64,000 bases of DNA from an uncultured Sphingorhabdus sp. GTDB lineage: Bacteria > Pseudomonadota > Alphaproteobacteria > Sphingomonadales > Sphingomonadaceae. The notes under the pieces were generated by a model. That model made no database searches, was not told where the DNA came from, and saw only the letters and a program-made list of their open reading frames with translations. Shown one piece after another: positions 1 to 8,972 of the stretch (position 1 is the first letter of the stretch; each line of letters begins with the position of its first letter). A program made the position numbers and the translations under genes. The stretch covers positions 186,001 to 250,000 of the forward strand of contig CALMYW010000393.1 of assembly GCA_937873665.1 (NCBI GenBank). Direction: 5' to 3'.

Positions 1-2
1 TT

Positions 3-542
3 CACGGTCGCATGAAGGGACCTGAAAAGGATGCCGTGATGGAAGGCTTTGCCGCTGGCAAAACCCGGCTTTTGGTAGCCACCACCGTCATCGAAGTTGG
101 TGTGGATGTCCCCAATGCCAGCCTGATGATCGTCGAGGCAGCCGATCGTTTCGGCTTGGCGCAGTTGCACCAACTGCGCGGTCGTGTCGGGCGTGGAAGC
201 GAGAAATCGTCTTGCATCCTTGTTCGTTCATCACAGGTGAGCGAAACCGCCAGAGCGCGCCTTGCCTTGATGCGTGAGACCAATGACGGGTTTCGGATTG
301 CCGAAGAAGATCTCAAACTCCGCGGAGCAGGCGAGCTGCTTGGAACGCGGCAATCCGGGGAGAGCCCGTTCCGCGTGGCTACAGACGAGCAGGTTCGGGA
401 GCTAATCGGCGCGGCGTCAGCCGATGCCCGGTTGTTGATTGATCGCGATGGCGGGCTTGACGGACCACGCGGTGCAGCGGCCCGTATAGCGCTATACTTG
501 TTTGAGCGAGATGCCGGATTGGCAACGCTGCGGGGGGGTTAG
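3..542 (+). CDS. recG: ATP-dependent DNA helicase RecG, 3' end only
   Basis: C-terminal 179 residues of RecG, the branch-migrating helicase that remodels stalled forks and Holliday junctions. The frame is open at the left edge, so the wedge domain and helicase motifs I-IV lie outside. Visible are the second RecA-like lobe with motif V (ATTVIEVGVDVPNA) and motif VI (QLHQLRGRVGRG), then the RecG-typical NDGF, DLKLRGAGELLGTRQSG and C-terminal TRG region. Mfd shares the early motifs, but the GELLGTRQSG segment followed by a short tail without an Mfd D7 domain favours RecG. The stop overlaps the convergent PilZ gene by four bases. Confidence 0.93.
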   Translation, partial: HGRMKGPEKDAVMEGFAAGKTRLLVATTVIEVGVDVPNASLMIVEAADRFGLAQLHQLRGRVGRGSEKSSCILVRSSQVSETARARLALMRETNDGFRIAEEDLKLRGAGELLGTRQSGESPFRVATDEQVRELIGAASADARLLIDRDGGLDGPRGAAARIALYLFERDAGLATLRGG

Positions 543-862
543 CGGTTTTTAGGCCCAACAACGTCAATAAGTGCCATGAAATCAGGCAAACGGACAACCC
601 GCTCGAACTGAAATCCAGCTCGGCCGTCGACTGACCAGATCAGATGCGCTTCAATCCGCCCGATTACTGGCAGACGAAGTTCGATGCGATCGCCATGTTC
701 GAACACTTTGTTATTGTCGATCATGAAACCGTGCGCCGAGATATTGGCTATATGCAGTTTCTGCTCGCCATGCTTCTTGCTGTCTGCAAGCACATCATAG
801 CTGGCCCGATGACGGGCTGCCCGACGCATGTCATAATTTTCATCTATAGCCGGTTGTGCCAT
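539..862 (-). CDS. PilZ domain protein
   Basis: A 107-residue single-domain PilZ protein, a family that usually binds cyclic di-GMP. The N-terminal RRAARHR segment fits the RxxxR motif. NISAHG fits the (D/N)xSxxG motif, followed by the beta-barrel strands (GDRIELRLP, EAHLIWS, AGFQFER). The ATG at 862 is preferred over the TTG two codons upstream because AGGA sits about ten bases before it. It has no output domain, so it may act by binding a partner. It converges on recG with a four-base overlap. Confidence 0.85.
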   Translation of the reverse strand: MAQPAIDENYDMRRAARHRASYDVLADSKKHGEQKLHIANISAHGFMIDNNKVFEHGDRIELRLPVIGRIEAHLIWSVDGRAGFQFERVVRLPDFMALIDVVGPKNR

Positions 863-957
863 GTTCAAACTGTCCTGTTTCGACGAGGGTCGCAGGACCG
901 GTGTGACATGCTTTTACGAAAAAATGGTAAAATCTCGTCGCAAGAATTTTTACCCGA

Positions 958-2187
958 TTATCCGAAGTCGACCAATCCGTGTTTCTTTTTTCCTGCGGAA
1001 ACGCGGATCGGCTCCACTGTCTTTGAAATCATTGCATTTTCGTCGGTAACAGCTTCTCCATCAAGACGCGCGCCGCCACCCGAAATCAGTCTGCGCGCCT
1101 CCTTTTTCGAAGCAGAAAGGCCCAGTGCAACCATTGCATCGACCAAAGATATGGACGATTCGGTAACTGAAATTGAGGGCAAAGCCTCTCCGCCTGCCCC
1201 TTCCTCAAAAGTTTTGCGCGCCGTCTCGGCGGCAGCGACGGCGGCCTCTGCGCCATGAGCCATCTTGGTCGCAGCATCAGCCAAGACCTTCTTCGCCTCG
1301 TTTATCTCCGCTCCTTCGAGCCTTTCGAGCCGGCTGATTTCATCAAGATCAATGTCAGTGAACAACCGAAGGAAGCGACCTACATCGGCATCCTGCGTAT
1401 TGCGCCAAAATTGCCAGTAATCGTAGGCGGGCAATTGATCACCATTCAGCCAGACCGCGCCTTTCGCTGTTTTGCCCATCTTTGCGCCATCGGCGGTGGC
1501 GAGCAGCGGTGTCGTAAGGCCATAAACTTCCAACGCATCCATTCGACGCGAAAGTTCGATGCCGTTGACGATGTTGCCCCACTGGTCTGATCCGCCCATT
1601 TGCAGGCGGACGCCCATTTCCTGTGCCAAATGACGGAAGTCATAGCCCTGCAGGATCATGTAGTTGAATTCGAGGAACGTCATCGGCTGTTCGCGATCGA
1701 GCCGCAGTTTGACCGAATCAAATGACAGCATACGGTTGATGGTGAAATGCGTGCCGACCTTTTGCAGCATTTCGATATAGCCGAGCTTGCCCAGCCAATC
1801 ATGGTTGTTGACCATGACCGCATCGGTCGGGCCATCGCCAAACTTCAGAAAGCGATCAAAGATGGTTCGTATCGAGGCGATGTTGGCTTCGATCGTTTCG
1901 TCGCTCAGCATCTTGCGGCTTTCGTCGCGGCCCGTGGGGTCACCGATCCGCGTAGTTCCGCCACCCATCAATACCACTGGCTTGTGTCCGGTCTGCTGCA
2001 AACGGCGCAACATCATGATCTGCACCAGCGATCCGACATGCAAGGACGGGGCAGTTGCATCAAAACCGATATAGGCAGGAACAATCTGCTTGGCCGCAAG
2101 CGTATCGAGACCTTCGGCATCGGTTAGCTGGTGGATATAGCCGCGACTATCGAGTAGGCGCAGGAGATCGGATTTATACTGGCTCAT
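958..2187 (-). CDS. tyrS: Tyrosyl-tRNA synthetase
   Basis: Class I aminoacyl-tRNA synthetase charging tRNA-Tyr, 409 residues. The start is the ATG at 2187 ([12 protein letters not shown]), where family similarity begins; the longer open frame upstream runs antisense into the next gene. The signature HVGSL replaces HIGH ([14 protein letters not shown]) and the KMSKS loop reads KMGKT, both usual for the TyrRS subgroup. Other marks are [18 protein letters not shown] (tyrosine pocket) and a C-terminal S4-like RNA-binding domain ([18 protein letters not shown]). Length is normal. Confidence 0.95.
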   Translation of the reverse strand: MSQYKSDLLRLLDSRGYIHQLTDAEGLDTLAAKQIVPAYIGFDATAPSLHVGSLVQIMMLRRLQQTGHKPVVLMGGGTTRIGDPTGRDESRKMLSDETIEANIASIRTIFDRFLKFGDGPTDAVMVNNHDWLGKLGYIEMLQKVGTHFTINRMLSFDSVKLRLDREQPMTFLEFNYMILQGYDFRHLAQEMGVRLQMGGSDQWGNIVNGIELSRRMDALEVYGLTTPLLATADGAKMGKTAKGAVWLNGDQLPAYDYWQFWRNTQDADVGRFLRLFTDIDLDEISRLERLEGAEINEAKKVLADAATKMAHGAEAAVAAAETARKTFEEGAGGEALPSISVTESSISLVDAMVALGLSASKKEARRLISGGGARLDGEAVTDENAMISKTVEPIRVSAGKKKHGLVDFG

Positions 2188-2250
2188 GTCGGTCTCTGTT
2201 TGAATTTCGGGGCCGCCTAGCATGGAGTTTCGCGCTTGGCCAAGCATTCT

Positions 2251-2784
2251 ATGAAATGTCACCCGGATACACCGGCCAAAACCGTTGATGAGTTTGCTGT
2301 CGATGTCGAACGACAGGAAAATGACCGGATCTGGGTTCGCTATCATGTCGAAGCGCCGGTTGATGCGTTGGAATTGGGATTTCCGCGAGAGGCCCAAAGA
2401 CGCGATGGTCTGTGGCAAACAACATGCTTCGAAGCGTTTGTGATGGAAGCTGACATCCCCGTCTATCTGGAATTCAACTTCGCCCCTTCTAGCGAATGGG
2501 CGGCGTACAGTTTTTCGGGTTATCGGGAATCCATGGAGGAGTTGCCGATGCCGATTGCGCCGGAACTAAGCAACGATGCCAGTCAAAGCCACTTTGCGCT
2601 GGAAGCGACATTCGAACTACCGCACGCATTTGCAGACATAGATCTATTGTTGGCTATTGCGGCCGTGATTGAAGAACGGGACGGTACCAAATCCTACTGG
2701 TCTCTTGCGCATCCGGCAGGCGCACCTGATTTCCATCATCCCGATTGCTTTACATTGCGTCTTCCGGCACGAGCCGAGCCATGA
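2251..2784 (+). CDS. DOMON-like domain protein
   Basis: A 177-residue protein of the DOMON-like family common in sphingomonads; function unknown, with a fold related to cytochrome/sugar-binding beta sandwiches. Recognisable are HPDTP at the N-terminus, [30 protein letters not shown] and [19 protein letters not shown]. The ATG at 2251 gives the family-like N-terminus; a TTG at 2236 would add five residues. No signal peptide is visible. Its TGA overlaps the next ATG (ATGA), so it is probably translationally coupled to the muramidase gene downstream. Confidence 0.75.
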   Translation: MKCHPDTPAKTVDEFAVDVERQENDRIWVRYHVEAPVDALELGFPREAQRRDGLWQTTCFEAFVMEADIPVYLEFNFAPSSEWAAYSFSGYRESMEELPMPIAPELSNDASQSHFALEATFELPHAFADIDLLLAIAAVIEERDGTKSYWSLAHPAGAPDFHHPDCFTLRLPARAEP

Positions 2785-3992
2785 TTAAATTCGGTATCGA
2801 TCGCCTGCTTTCCGAACCCGAACTGCGCCGCGAATTGGCCGGTAAACGCGTTGCGCTGGTTGCACACCCTGCTTCGGTGACTGCGGGGCTCCTGCACTCG
2901 CTCGATGCGCTGATCGCGACAGGAGACCTCAATATCTCCGCCGCTTTTGGCCCGCAGCACGGACTGAAGGGCGACAAGCAGGATAATATGGTCGAGTCCG
3001 ACGACTATACTGATCCAGTTTACAACATTCCGGTGTTCAGCCTGTATGGCGAGGTGCGGCGTCCGACCGGGCAGATGATGTCGACATTCGATGTTGTGCT
3101 GGTCGACCTGCAGGATTTGGGCTGCCGCATCTACACCTTCATTACGACGCTGCTGTACATCCTCGAAGAGGCGGCCAAGCATGGCAAAACGGTTTGGGTT
3201 CTTGATCGCCCCAATCCTGCCGGTCGCCCTATTGAAGGGTTGACGCTGCGCGGAGGTTGGGAGAGTTTCGTTGGGGCAGGGCCAATCCCGATGCGACACG
3301 GCCTGACGTTGGGTGAACTGGGTCATTGGTTCATCGATCATTTCAAGCTGAACGTCGATTATCATGTTGTAGAGATGCAGGGCTATGACCCGAATGAAGG
3401 GCCGGGCTTTGGCTGGCCTTCGGATGAGCGTATCTGGATCAATCCCAGCCCCAATGCGGCCAACCTCAACATGGCGCGGGCCTATGCAGGCACGGTGATG
3501 CTCGAAGGCGCGACATTGAGCGAAGGCAGAGGGACGACGCGTCCGCTGGAGCTTTTTGGCGCCCCCGATATCGACGCCCGCCTCGTTATGGCGGAAATGG
3601 AACGTCTGGCACCGAAATGGCTACGTGGATGCAAGATGCGCGAGATCTGGTTTGAACCGACCTTCCATAAGCATAGCGGAAAAATGTGCCACGGCGTGCA
3701 CATCCATGGCGAAGGAAGCTTCTACAATCATGAAAGCTTCCAGCCCTGGCGGCTGCAAGCACTGGCCTTCAAGGCCATTCGCCGCCTGTATCCCGATTAC
3801 CAGTTATGGCGCGGCACCGATTTCAAATATGAATATACCAATGATGTGCTGGCGATTGATGTGATCAATGGCGGGCCATTGCTTCGCGAGTGGGTCGATG
3901 ATGCAGCAGCCATGCCTTCGGACCTTGACGTCTACGCAAAGGCAGACGAAGACAGTTGGGGAGAGGAGAGGCAACGCTATCTCCTGTATTGA
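2781..3992 (+). CDS. DUF1343 / NamZ-type exo-beta-N-acetylmuramidase
   Basis: A 403-residue DUF1343 protein. The family includes NamZ (GH171), which removes terminal MurNAc from peptidoglycan fragments during cell-wall recycling. Family marks include GKRVALVAHPASV, FGPQHGLKGDKQDNM, SLYGEVRRPT, DLQDLGCRIYTF, DRPNPAGR and the WINPSPNAANLNMARAY segment. No signal peptide is evident from the ATG at 2781, so it may act in the cytoplasm or use an unrecognised export route. It is coupled to the preceding gene by a four-base overlap and precedes an MFS carrier by eight bases, so the three could be one transcript, perhaps taking up and degrading muropeptides (inference). Confidence 0.88.
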   Translation: MIKFGIDRLLSEPELRRELAGKRVALVAHPASVTAGLLHSLDALIATGDLNISAAFGPQHGLKGDKQDNMVESDDYTDPVYNIPVFSLYGEVRRPTGQMMSTFDVVLVDLQDLGCRIYTFITTLLYILEEAAKHGKTVWVLDRPNPAGRPIEGLTLRGGWESFVGAGPIPMRHGLTLGELGHWFIDHFKLNVDYHVVEMQGYDPNEGPGFGWPSDERIWINPSPNAANLNMARAYAGTVMLEGATLSEGRGTTRPLELFGAPDIDARLVMAEMERLAPKWLRGCKMREIWFEPTFHKHSGKMCHGVHIHGEGSFYNHESFQPWRLQALAFKAIRRLYPDYQLWRGTDFKYEYTNDVLAIDVINGGPLLREWVDDAAAMPSDLDVYAKADEDSWGEERQRYLLY

Positions 3993-4000
3993 GGAGAGAG

Positions 4001-5296
4001 ATGTTGACGACAGAGCCCGCAAAGGCTGAACTGCCGAAATCGCCCAATTCATTGCGTTTGACTCTTTGGGTTTTGCTGATCGTCTACATCTTCAATTTTC
4101 TGGACCGCCAGATCGTCAATATTCTCGCCGAGCCGATCAGCCGCGATCTGGGGCTCAGCGATACGCAAATCGGCCTGATGACAGGTATAGCCTTTGCCGC
4201 TTTCTACACTTTCCTTGGCATTCCGATTGCCCGCTTTGCAGATCGGCCTAAAACCAACCGTGTCGGACTGATATCGGTTTCGCTGATCATCTGGTCAGGG
4301 ATGACGGCATTGTGCGGGATGGCGCAAAATTTCGTTCAACTATTGCTGGCGCGTATCGGTGTTGGTGTCGGAGAAGCAGGGTGCACGCCTGCAGCGCACT
4401 CGTTGATTGCAGATCTCGCACCGCCCGAGAAACGCGCATCGGCCATTTCCTTCTACTCGCTCGGTATTCCGATAGGATCATTGCTTGGAATGGTGATCGG
4501 CGGAATGATTGCCGACGCCTATGGCTGGCGTGCGGCCTTTCTGGTTGCCGGTCTTCCAGGAATCGCACTGGCCGCTATTGTGTTTTTTGTTCTGCGCGAT
4601 CCGCGCATGTCTGCACATCTCAAGGCTGCGGAGCCCAAGCCAGCGATTTCGACAGCCGAGGCCTTCAAGGAAATATTGGCTTCCCGTGCATTTATCATGC
4701 TGGCGATCGGCGGCGCAATGGCCGCTTTTCTGAGCTACGGCAAAGCAACCTGGACGACCATTTTCTTCCAACGGACGCATGAGCTTTCACCGGGAGAGGT
4801 CGGCTTCTGGTTCGGTATTGGCGGGGGTATTGCGGGCATAATCGGAACCTTTGCCGGGGGCTGGTTCGCGGACAAATATGGCAAGGTGAACCGTCGGCAT
4901 GTGTTGACTGCACCTGCCATCGGCATGCTCTTGGCTATCCCCATTGCGATCAGTGCCTATTGGGTTGAGAATTGGTGGTACGCGCTCATTTTGATTATGA
5001 CGCCGACTTTCCTGAACTCCATGTATGTCGGCCCTGCCTATAGCTGCGCACAGGGTCTTGTGCCGCTCCGCGCCCGCGCGATGGCGTCTGCCGTTTTGCT
5101 GTTCGCACAAAATCTGATCGGATTGGGCCTGGGGCCGCTATTCTTTGGAATGCTGTCGGACGGCATCAAACCGATGGCGGGTGACGAAAGCGTGCGCTGG
5201 GTGCTTTACGGCGCGGCGCTGCTCGGGCTCATTCCCTCCTTTTTCTTTTGGAGGGCGAGCCTGCATCTGAACAAGGAACTAGACCAGAAAGGCTGA
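4001..5296 (+). CDS. MFS transporter, spinster-like
   Basis: A 431-residue major facilitator superfamily carrier with about twelve membrane helices. The N-terminal half has YIFNFLDRQIVNILAEPIS, a common start in the Spns-like group. The loop 2-3 motif is present as ARFADRPKTNRVGL. The start at 4001 is chosen because GGAGAGAG ends right before it; an upstream GTG/ATG in frame overlaps the previous gene. Substrate cannot be read from sequence. Position behind the NamZ-like gene suggests a cell-wall-derived sugar or peptide, but this is inference only. Confidence 0.88.
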   Translation: MLTTEPAKAELPKSPNSLRLTLWVLLIVYIFNFLDRQIVNILAEPISRDLGLSDTQIGLMTGIAFAAFYTFLGIPIARFADRPKTNRVGLISVSLIIWSGMTALCGMAQNFVQLLLARIGVGVGEAGCTPAAHSLIADLAPPEKRASAISFYSLGIPIGSLLGMVIGGMIADAYGWRAAFLVAGLPGIALAAIVFFVLRDPRMSAHLKAAEPKPAISTAEAFKEILASRAFIMLAIGGAMAAFLSYGKATWTTIFFQRTHELSPGEVGFWFGIGGGIAGIIGTFAGGWFADKYGKVNRRHVLTAPAIGMLLAIPIAISAYWVENWWYALILIMTPTFLNSMYVGPAYSCAQGLVPLRARAMASAVLLFAQNLIGLGLGPLFFGMLSDGIKPMAGDESVRWVLYGAALLGLIPSFFFWRASLHLNKELDQKG

Positions 5297-5309
5297 GTTT
5301 GGCTCAGCC
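5291..5309. terminator. Possible bidirectional hairpin between convergent genes
   Basis: A perfect seven-base-pair inverted repeat (GGCTGAG / CTCAGCC) with a five-base loop spans the stop codons of the convergent MFS and VWA genes. The T-tract after it is weak, so intrinsic termination is only plausible. Confidence 0.4.
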
Positions 5310-6485
5310 GTTCTTGCGGACTAGTTCGCGCATGGCATCGTCCAGCCCTTCAAGGGTGAGCGGGTACATGCGGTCCTTCACCAATTCCTTGATGATCTTG
5401 GTCGACTGCGAATAATTCCAGTGCGCTTCGGGAGTCGGGTTCAGCCAAACCGTTGCCGGATAGGTGTTGACCATACGCTGGAGCCAGACCGCGCCAGCCT
5501 CTTCGTTGAAATGTTCAACCGAGCCGCCGGGGTGCGAAATTTCATAAGGGCTCATCGCCGCATCGCCGACGAATATCAGCTTATAGTCGTGCGGGAATTT
5601 GTGGAGCACTTCCCACAGAGGCGTGCGCTCGGCAAAGCGGCGGCGATTATCCTTCCACACGCCTTCGTAGACGCAGTTGTGGAAGTAGTAGAATTCAAGG
5701 TTTTTGAATTCCGCCGTCGCCGCGCTGAACAGTTCTTCGCATAACTTGACGAACGGATCCATCGACCCGCCTACATCGAGGAACAGCAGTACCTTGATGG
5801 CATTGCGACGTTCGGCGCGCATTTGAATGTCCAGCCAGCCCTGCCGCGCGGTGCCATTGATGGTGCCGTCGATATCAAGCTCATCCTGCGCACCTTCACG
5901 TGCAAACTTGCGCAGGCGGCGCATCGCAATCTTGATGTTGCGAGTGCCGAGTTCCTTTGTGTTGTCCAGATTCTGGAATTCGCGCTTTTCCCAAACTTTC
6001 AATGCGCGCTTATGCTTGGATTCGCCGCCTATGCGCACACCTTCGGGGTTGTAGCCATTGTTTCCGAATGGCGATGTTCCGCCTGTGCCGATCCACTTGT
6101 TTCCGCCCTCGTGGCGTTTTTGCTGCTCTTCCAGACGCTTTTTCAACGTCTCCATGATCTCGTCCCACGTGCCGAGAGATTTTATCTTTTCCATCTCTTC
6201 AGGAGTGAGGAATTTTTCAGCAACCGCCTTTAGCCAGTCTTCGGGTATTTCTGCGGAGTTGGTGCCATATTCCGAGAGGATTCCCTTGAATACCTTGTTG
6301 AAAACCTGGTCGAACCGGTCGAGTTGGGCCTCGTCTTTCACCAGTATCGCGCGCGACAGGTAATAAAACTCCTCGGGGCTCTGCTCAATAACATCGGCAT
6401 CAAGCGCCTCAAGCAGCGCCAGATGTTCCTTCAGAGAAGCCGGGATGCCGGCGGAGCGGAGCTCGTCTAGGAAATTGAAGAACAT
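5304..6485 (-). CDS. CoxE-like von Willebrand factor A domain protein
   Basis: A 393-residue cytoplasmic VWA protein of the CoxE-like group, which usually works with a MoxR/CoxD AAA+ ATPase in metal-cofactor insertion or protein remodelling. The N-terminal part is helical (FLDELRSAGIPASLKEHLALL). The middle has the GGNKWIGTGGTSPFGNNGYNPEG glycine-rich stretch, and the VWA domain starts near residue 230. The metal-site motif reads DVGGS (Asp237), with Gly where classical MIDAS has Ser. Its probable ATPase partner lies at 8044-8889 on the same strand, with a divergent receptor gene between them. The leader carries a 20-base motif nearly identical to that of the ATPase gene. Confidence 0.87.
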   Translation of the reverse strand: MFFNFLDELRSAGIPASLKEHLALLEALDADVIEQSPEEFYYLSRAILVKDEAQLDRFDQVFNKVFKGILSEYGTNSAEIPEDWLKAVAEKFLTPEEMEKIKSLGTWDEIMETLKKRLEEQQKRHEGGNKWIGTGGTSPFGNNGYNPEGVRIGGESKHKRALKVWEKREFQNLDNTKELGTRNIKIAMRRLRKFAREGAQDELDIDGTINGTARQGWLDIQMRAERRNAIKVLLFLDVGGSMDPFVKLCEELFSAATAEFKNLEFYYFHNCVYEGVWKDNRRRFAERTPLWEVLHKFPHDYKLIFVGDAAMSPYEISHPGGSVEHFNEEAGAVWLQRMVNTYPATVWLNPTPEAHWNYSQSTKIIKELVKDRMYPLTLEGLDDAMRELVRKNG

Positions 6486-6495
6486 GTGTCTGCTT

Positions 6496-6515
6496 CCGGT
6501 TAATCAGCCAATTAA
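6496..6515 (-). promoter_or_regulatory. Leader motif shared with the MoxR gene
   Basis: Read on the plus strand this is CCGGTTAATCAGCCAATTAA, ten bases from the VWA start codon. The MoxR gene has CCGGTTTAATCATCCGATTAA at the same distance; apart from one inserted T only two bases differ. The core is TTAA-N8-TTAA. It could be an operator or a core promoter element; function is inferred. Confidence 0.45.
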
Positions 6516-6568
6516 GAAATTCATGGCCCCAGCGACTGCATTCGTCAACCGAATTGGCATTGCGCGTT

Positions 6569-6583
6569 TTAACCACTCGCTAA
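6569..6583 (+). promoter_or_regulatory. CtrA-like site upstream of the chemotaxis receptor
   Basis: TTAACCACTCGCTAA has the form TTAA-N7-CTAA, seven of eight fixed bases of the alphaproteobacterial CtrA consensus TTAA-N7-TTAA, about 50 bases before the receptor ATG. CtrA control of chemotaxis genes is known in this class; the assignment here is inference. Confidence 0.4.
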
Positions 6584-6631
6584 GCATTCCGGTTTACCAT
6601 GTTTGCAAGCTGATAAAGGGCTCGCAACAAA

Positions 6632-8041
6632 ATGGAAAACTTGGCTTTGCAGACCAATAAATGGATTGATGACACCGCAAAAATTTGTGGTGAAGTTGCG
6701 GTCGATTGTTCGGATACTGCAGGAACCCTTGAGCAGGCCAAAGAAGCTGCCGAGGAATTGCGTCGCGAGCACGGTTTGCTCGAAGCGATAACCGACAAAT
6801 TGACGCACGAAATCGAGAATGTAGCCCATGCTACGGAAGAGGCCAAAGAGCTCTCCGATGCAGCCCGCGAAAAGCTGGAGGCGAGCCATACGACCATCGA
6901 AAATTCTATGGCGGGCTTCTCTGACATGATTGGCCTGATAAACCGTTTGGGGAATCATATTGCCGGATTTGCTGCCGCGATGGAGCAGGTGAAGCGTGCA
7001 TCGCAGGCGATCGACAACATCGCCCGGACTACCAATATGCTCGCACTCAACGCGGCGATCGAAGCGCAAAAGGCGGGTGAGGCAGGGCAGACTTTCGCGG
7101 TCGTCGCTGCAGAAGTCAAAAAGCTCGCTCTAGATTCGCGAACTGCGGCTGTAGAAATCACAGGTACCGTCAATTCATTGGCGGCCGAAGCCGAGAAGTT
7201 AGCTGTAGAGATCGGAACCGGCATAGAAGGCAGCGGTGAGGCGCAAGCCCAATTTGCCAATATGGAAGATTTGCTGGGCGGTTTGACGCAAATTGTGGGC
7301 CAAGTGGACGATCGCACCAGCGAAATCGCAGTCAATACGGCTGCCATCAATCAAGGACTCGCCGAATCACGCAATGTCCGCGTTGCGGTCTCGCAGGCGA
7401 ACGATCAGATGCATGATCGGTTGCAGGTAGCGCACAAGGAGCTTTCCGAACTTGAACTGCGTGCAAACACCATGTTCGACAAGATTGTTCACAGCGGCAT
7501 GTCAAAAGATGACAGCGTTTTCGTCGAACTCGCGCTCGAAAAAAACCGTGATGTCGTAGCATTGACCGAAGCTGCAATCGAAGCTGGCGATTTGACGATT
7601 GACGAGCTGTTTGACGAGAATCTGGTTCTCATAGCTGGCAGCAATCCGCCCCGCTTCACTTCAAAGTTGACGGCTTGGGCAGACAAGAACTGGCGACCGT
7701 TTTACGACCGAACCAAAGCATTACGCCCAGAAATCCTGACGGTAGTCTGCACCAGTCGCAACGGCTTCCTCCCGACCCATTTAAGTGAATTCTCGCGGGC
7801 ACCAACTGGCGACCTGTCCCACGACACCCGATATTGCCGTAACGGACGTGTGTTCAACGATGAAGGCATCGATCTGATCGCGAAAGCCAGCGAGCAAGAC
7901 TATATGATGGCAGTCTATCGGCACACCGGTGCATCATCGCAAGGCGGAAATCGCGATTCGGCAGTTGTACGGAATGTCTATGTCCCGCTGCGCTTCAAAG
8001 GACGCCGCTGGGGTGATCTAGAGATTGCGTATATCCTCTAG
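6632..8041 (+). CDS. Soluble methyl-accepting chemotaxis protein with C-terminal sensor domain
   Basis: A 469-residue receptor without signal peptide or membrane helix. Residues about 1-290 are coiled coil. The conserved signalling hairpin tip is around IARTTNMLALNAAIEAQKAGE followed by TFAVVAAEVKKLA, the region that contacts CheA and CheW. The C-terminal 160 residues form a separate domain (TAWADKNWRPFYDRT, CTSRNGFLPTHLSEFS, DTRYCRNGRVFNDEG, VPLRFKGRRWGDLEIAY), which resembles a C-terminal sensory module found in other alphaproteobacterial cytoplasmic receptors. It is transcribed away from the VWA gene and ends two bases from the convergent MoxR gene. Ligand unknown. Confidence 0.85.
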   Translation: MENLALQTNKWIDDTAKICGEVAVDCSDTAGTLEQAKEAAEELRREHGLLEAITDKLTHEIENVAHATEEAKELSDAAREKLEASHTTIENSMAGFSDMIGLINRLGNHIAGFAAAMEQVKRASQAIDNIARTTNMLALNAAIEAQKAGEAGQTFAVVAAEVKKLALDSRTAAVEITGTVNSLAAEAEKLAVEIGTGIEGSGEAQAQFANMEDLLGGLTQIVGQVDDRTSEIAVNTAAINQGLAESRNVRVAVSQANDQMHDRLQVAHKELSELELRANTMFDKIVHSGMSKDDSVFVELALEKNRDVVALTEAAIEAGDLTIDELFDENLVLIAGSNPPRFTSKLTAWADKNWRPFYDRTKALRPEILTVVCTSRNGFLPTHLSEFSRAPTGDLSHDTRYCRNGRVFNDEGIDLIAKASEQDYMMAVYRHTGASSQGGNRDSAVVRNVYVPLRFKGRRWGDLEIAYIL

Positions 8042-8043
8042 GA

Positions 8044-8889
8044 TCAATTTCCTTGGCGGCGCGCCATGAACGCAAGCCGCTCGAACAGCATCACGTCCTG
8101 CTCGTTCTTGAGCAACGCGCCGTGCAATGGCGGAATTGCCTTGGTCGGATCGCGATTCTGCAAAACGTCCAGCGGCATGTCTTCATGTAGAAGCAGTTTG
8201 AGCCAGTCGAGCAGTTCGCTGGTTGAGGGTTTCTTTTTCAATCCCGGTACTTCGCGGATATCATAGAAAATATCCATGGCCTTCGATACCAGCACTTTCT
8301 GGATTCCAGGGAAGTGGACATCGATAATTGCCTGCATCGTCTCGCGGTCGGGGAATTTGATATAGTGGAAGAAACAGCGACGCAGGAAGGCGTCAGGCAG
8401 TTCCTTTTCGTTGTTTGACGTAATTATGACTATTGGGCGCTCGACTGCCTTGATGGTTTCATGGGTTTCATAAACATAGAATTCCATGCGATCGAGTTCC
8501 TGCAACAAGTCGTTCGGGAACTCGATGTCAGCTTTGTCGATCTCGTCTATCAACAGGACTGGGAGCTTCTCTGAAGTGAAGGCTTCCCAAAGTTTGCCAC
8601 GTTTGATGTAGTTGCGGATGTCGTGAACGCGCTCGTCGCCCAACTGGCTGTCGCGCAAGCGCGCGACGGCGTCATATTCATAAAGGCCCTGATGTGCCTT
8701 GGTGGTCGATTTGATGTTCCACTCGATCAGCGGCGCATCCATGGCTTTGGCTATTTCCTGTGCCAGCACGGTTTTGCCGGTGCCGGGCTCCCCTTTGACG
8801 AGAAGCGGGCGCCGTAGCTTCACCGCTGCATTCACGGCAACTTTCAGATCGTCGGTTGCGACATAATTTTGCGTGCCGTCAAAGCGCAT
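8044..8889 (-). CDS. MoxR-family AAA+ ATPase
   Basis: A 281-residue AAA+ ATPase of the MoxR/CoxD type. Walker A is GEPGTGKT (33-40), Walker B VLLIDEID (111-118), sensor 1 IIITSNNEKELPDAFLRRC, and the C-terminal lid contains KKKPSTSELLDWLKLL. MoxR ATPases act as chaperones for VWA-domain partners; the likely partner is the CoxE-like gene at 5304-6485. The ATG at 8889 follows GGGGAAG. The pair is split by a receptor gene on the other strand, which is unusual because these partners are normally adjacent. Confidence 0.9.
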   Translation of the reverse strand: MRFDGTQNYVATDDLKVAVNAAVKLRRPLLVKGEPGTGKTVLAQEIAKAMDAPLIEWNIKSTTKAHQGLYEYDAVARLRDSQLGDERVHDIRNYIKRGKLWEAFTSEKLPVLLIDEIDKADIEFPNDLLQELDRMEFYVYETHETIKAVERPIVIITSNNEKELPDAFLRRCFFHYIKFPDRETMQAIIDVHFPGIQKVLVSKAMDIFYDIREVPGLKKKPSTSELLDWLKLLLHEDMPLDVLQNRDPTKAIPPLHGALLKNEQDVMLFERLAFMARRQGN

Positions 8890-8898
8890 CTATCTTCC

Positions 8899-8919
8899 CC
8901 GGTTTAATCATCCGATTAA
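8899..8919 (-). promoter_or_regulatory. Leader motif shared with the VWA gene
   Basis: On the plus strand CCGGTTTAATCATCCGATTAA starts ten bases beyond the MoxR start codon and matches the VWA leader motif at 6496-6515 at nearly every base. It is followed by a further TTAACCGTTAA. Shared control of the two separated genes is inferred. Confidence 0.45.
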
Positions 8920-8972
8920 CCGTTAAGCAGCGACAGGCTGCAATGCAACAGACTTTGTGATGGATTGGGGAT

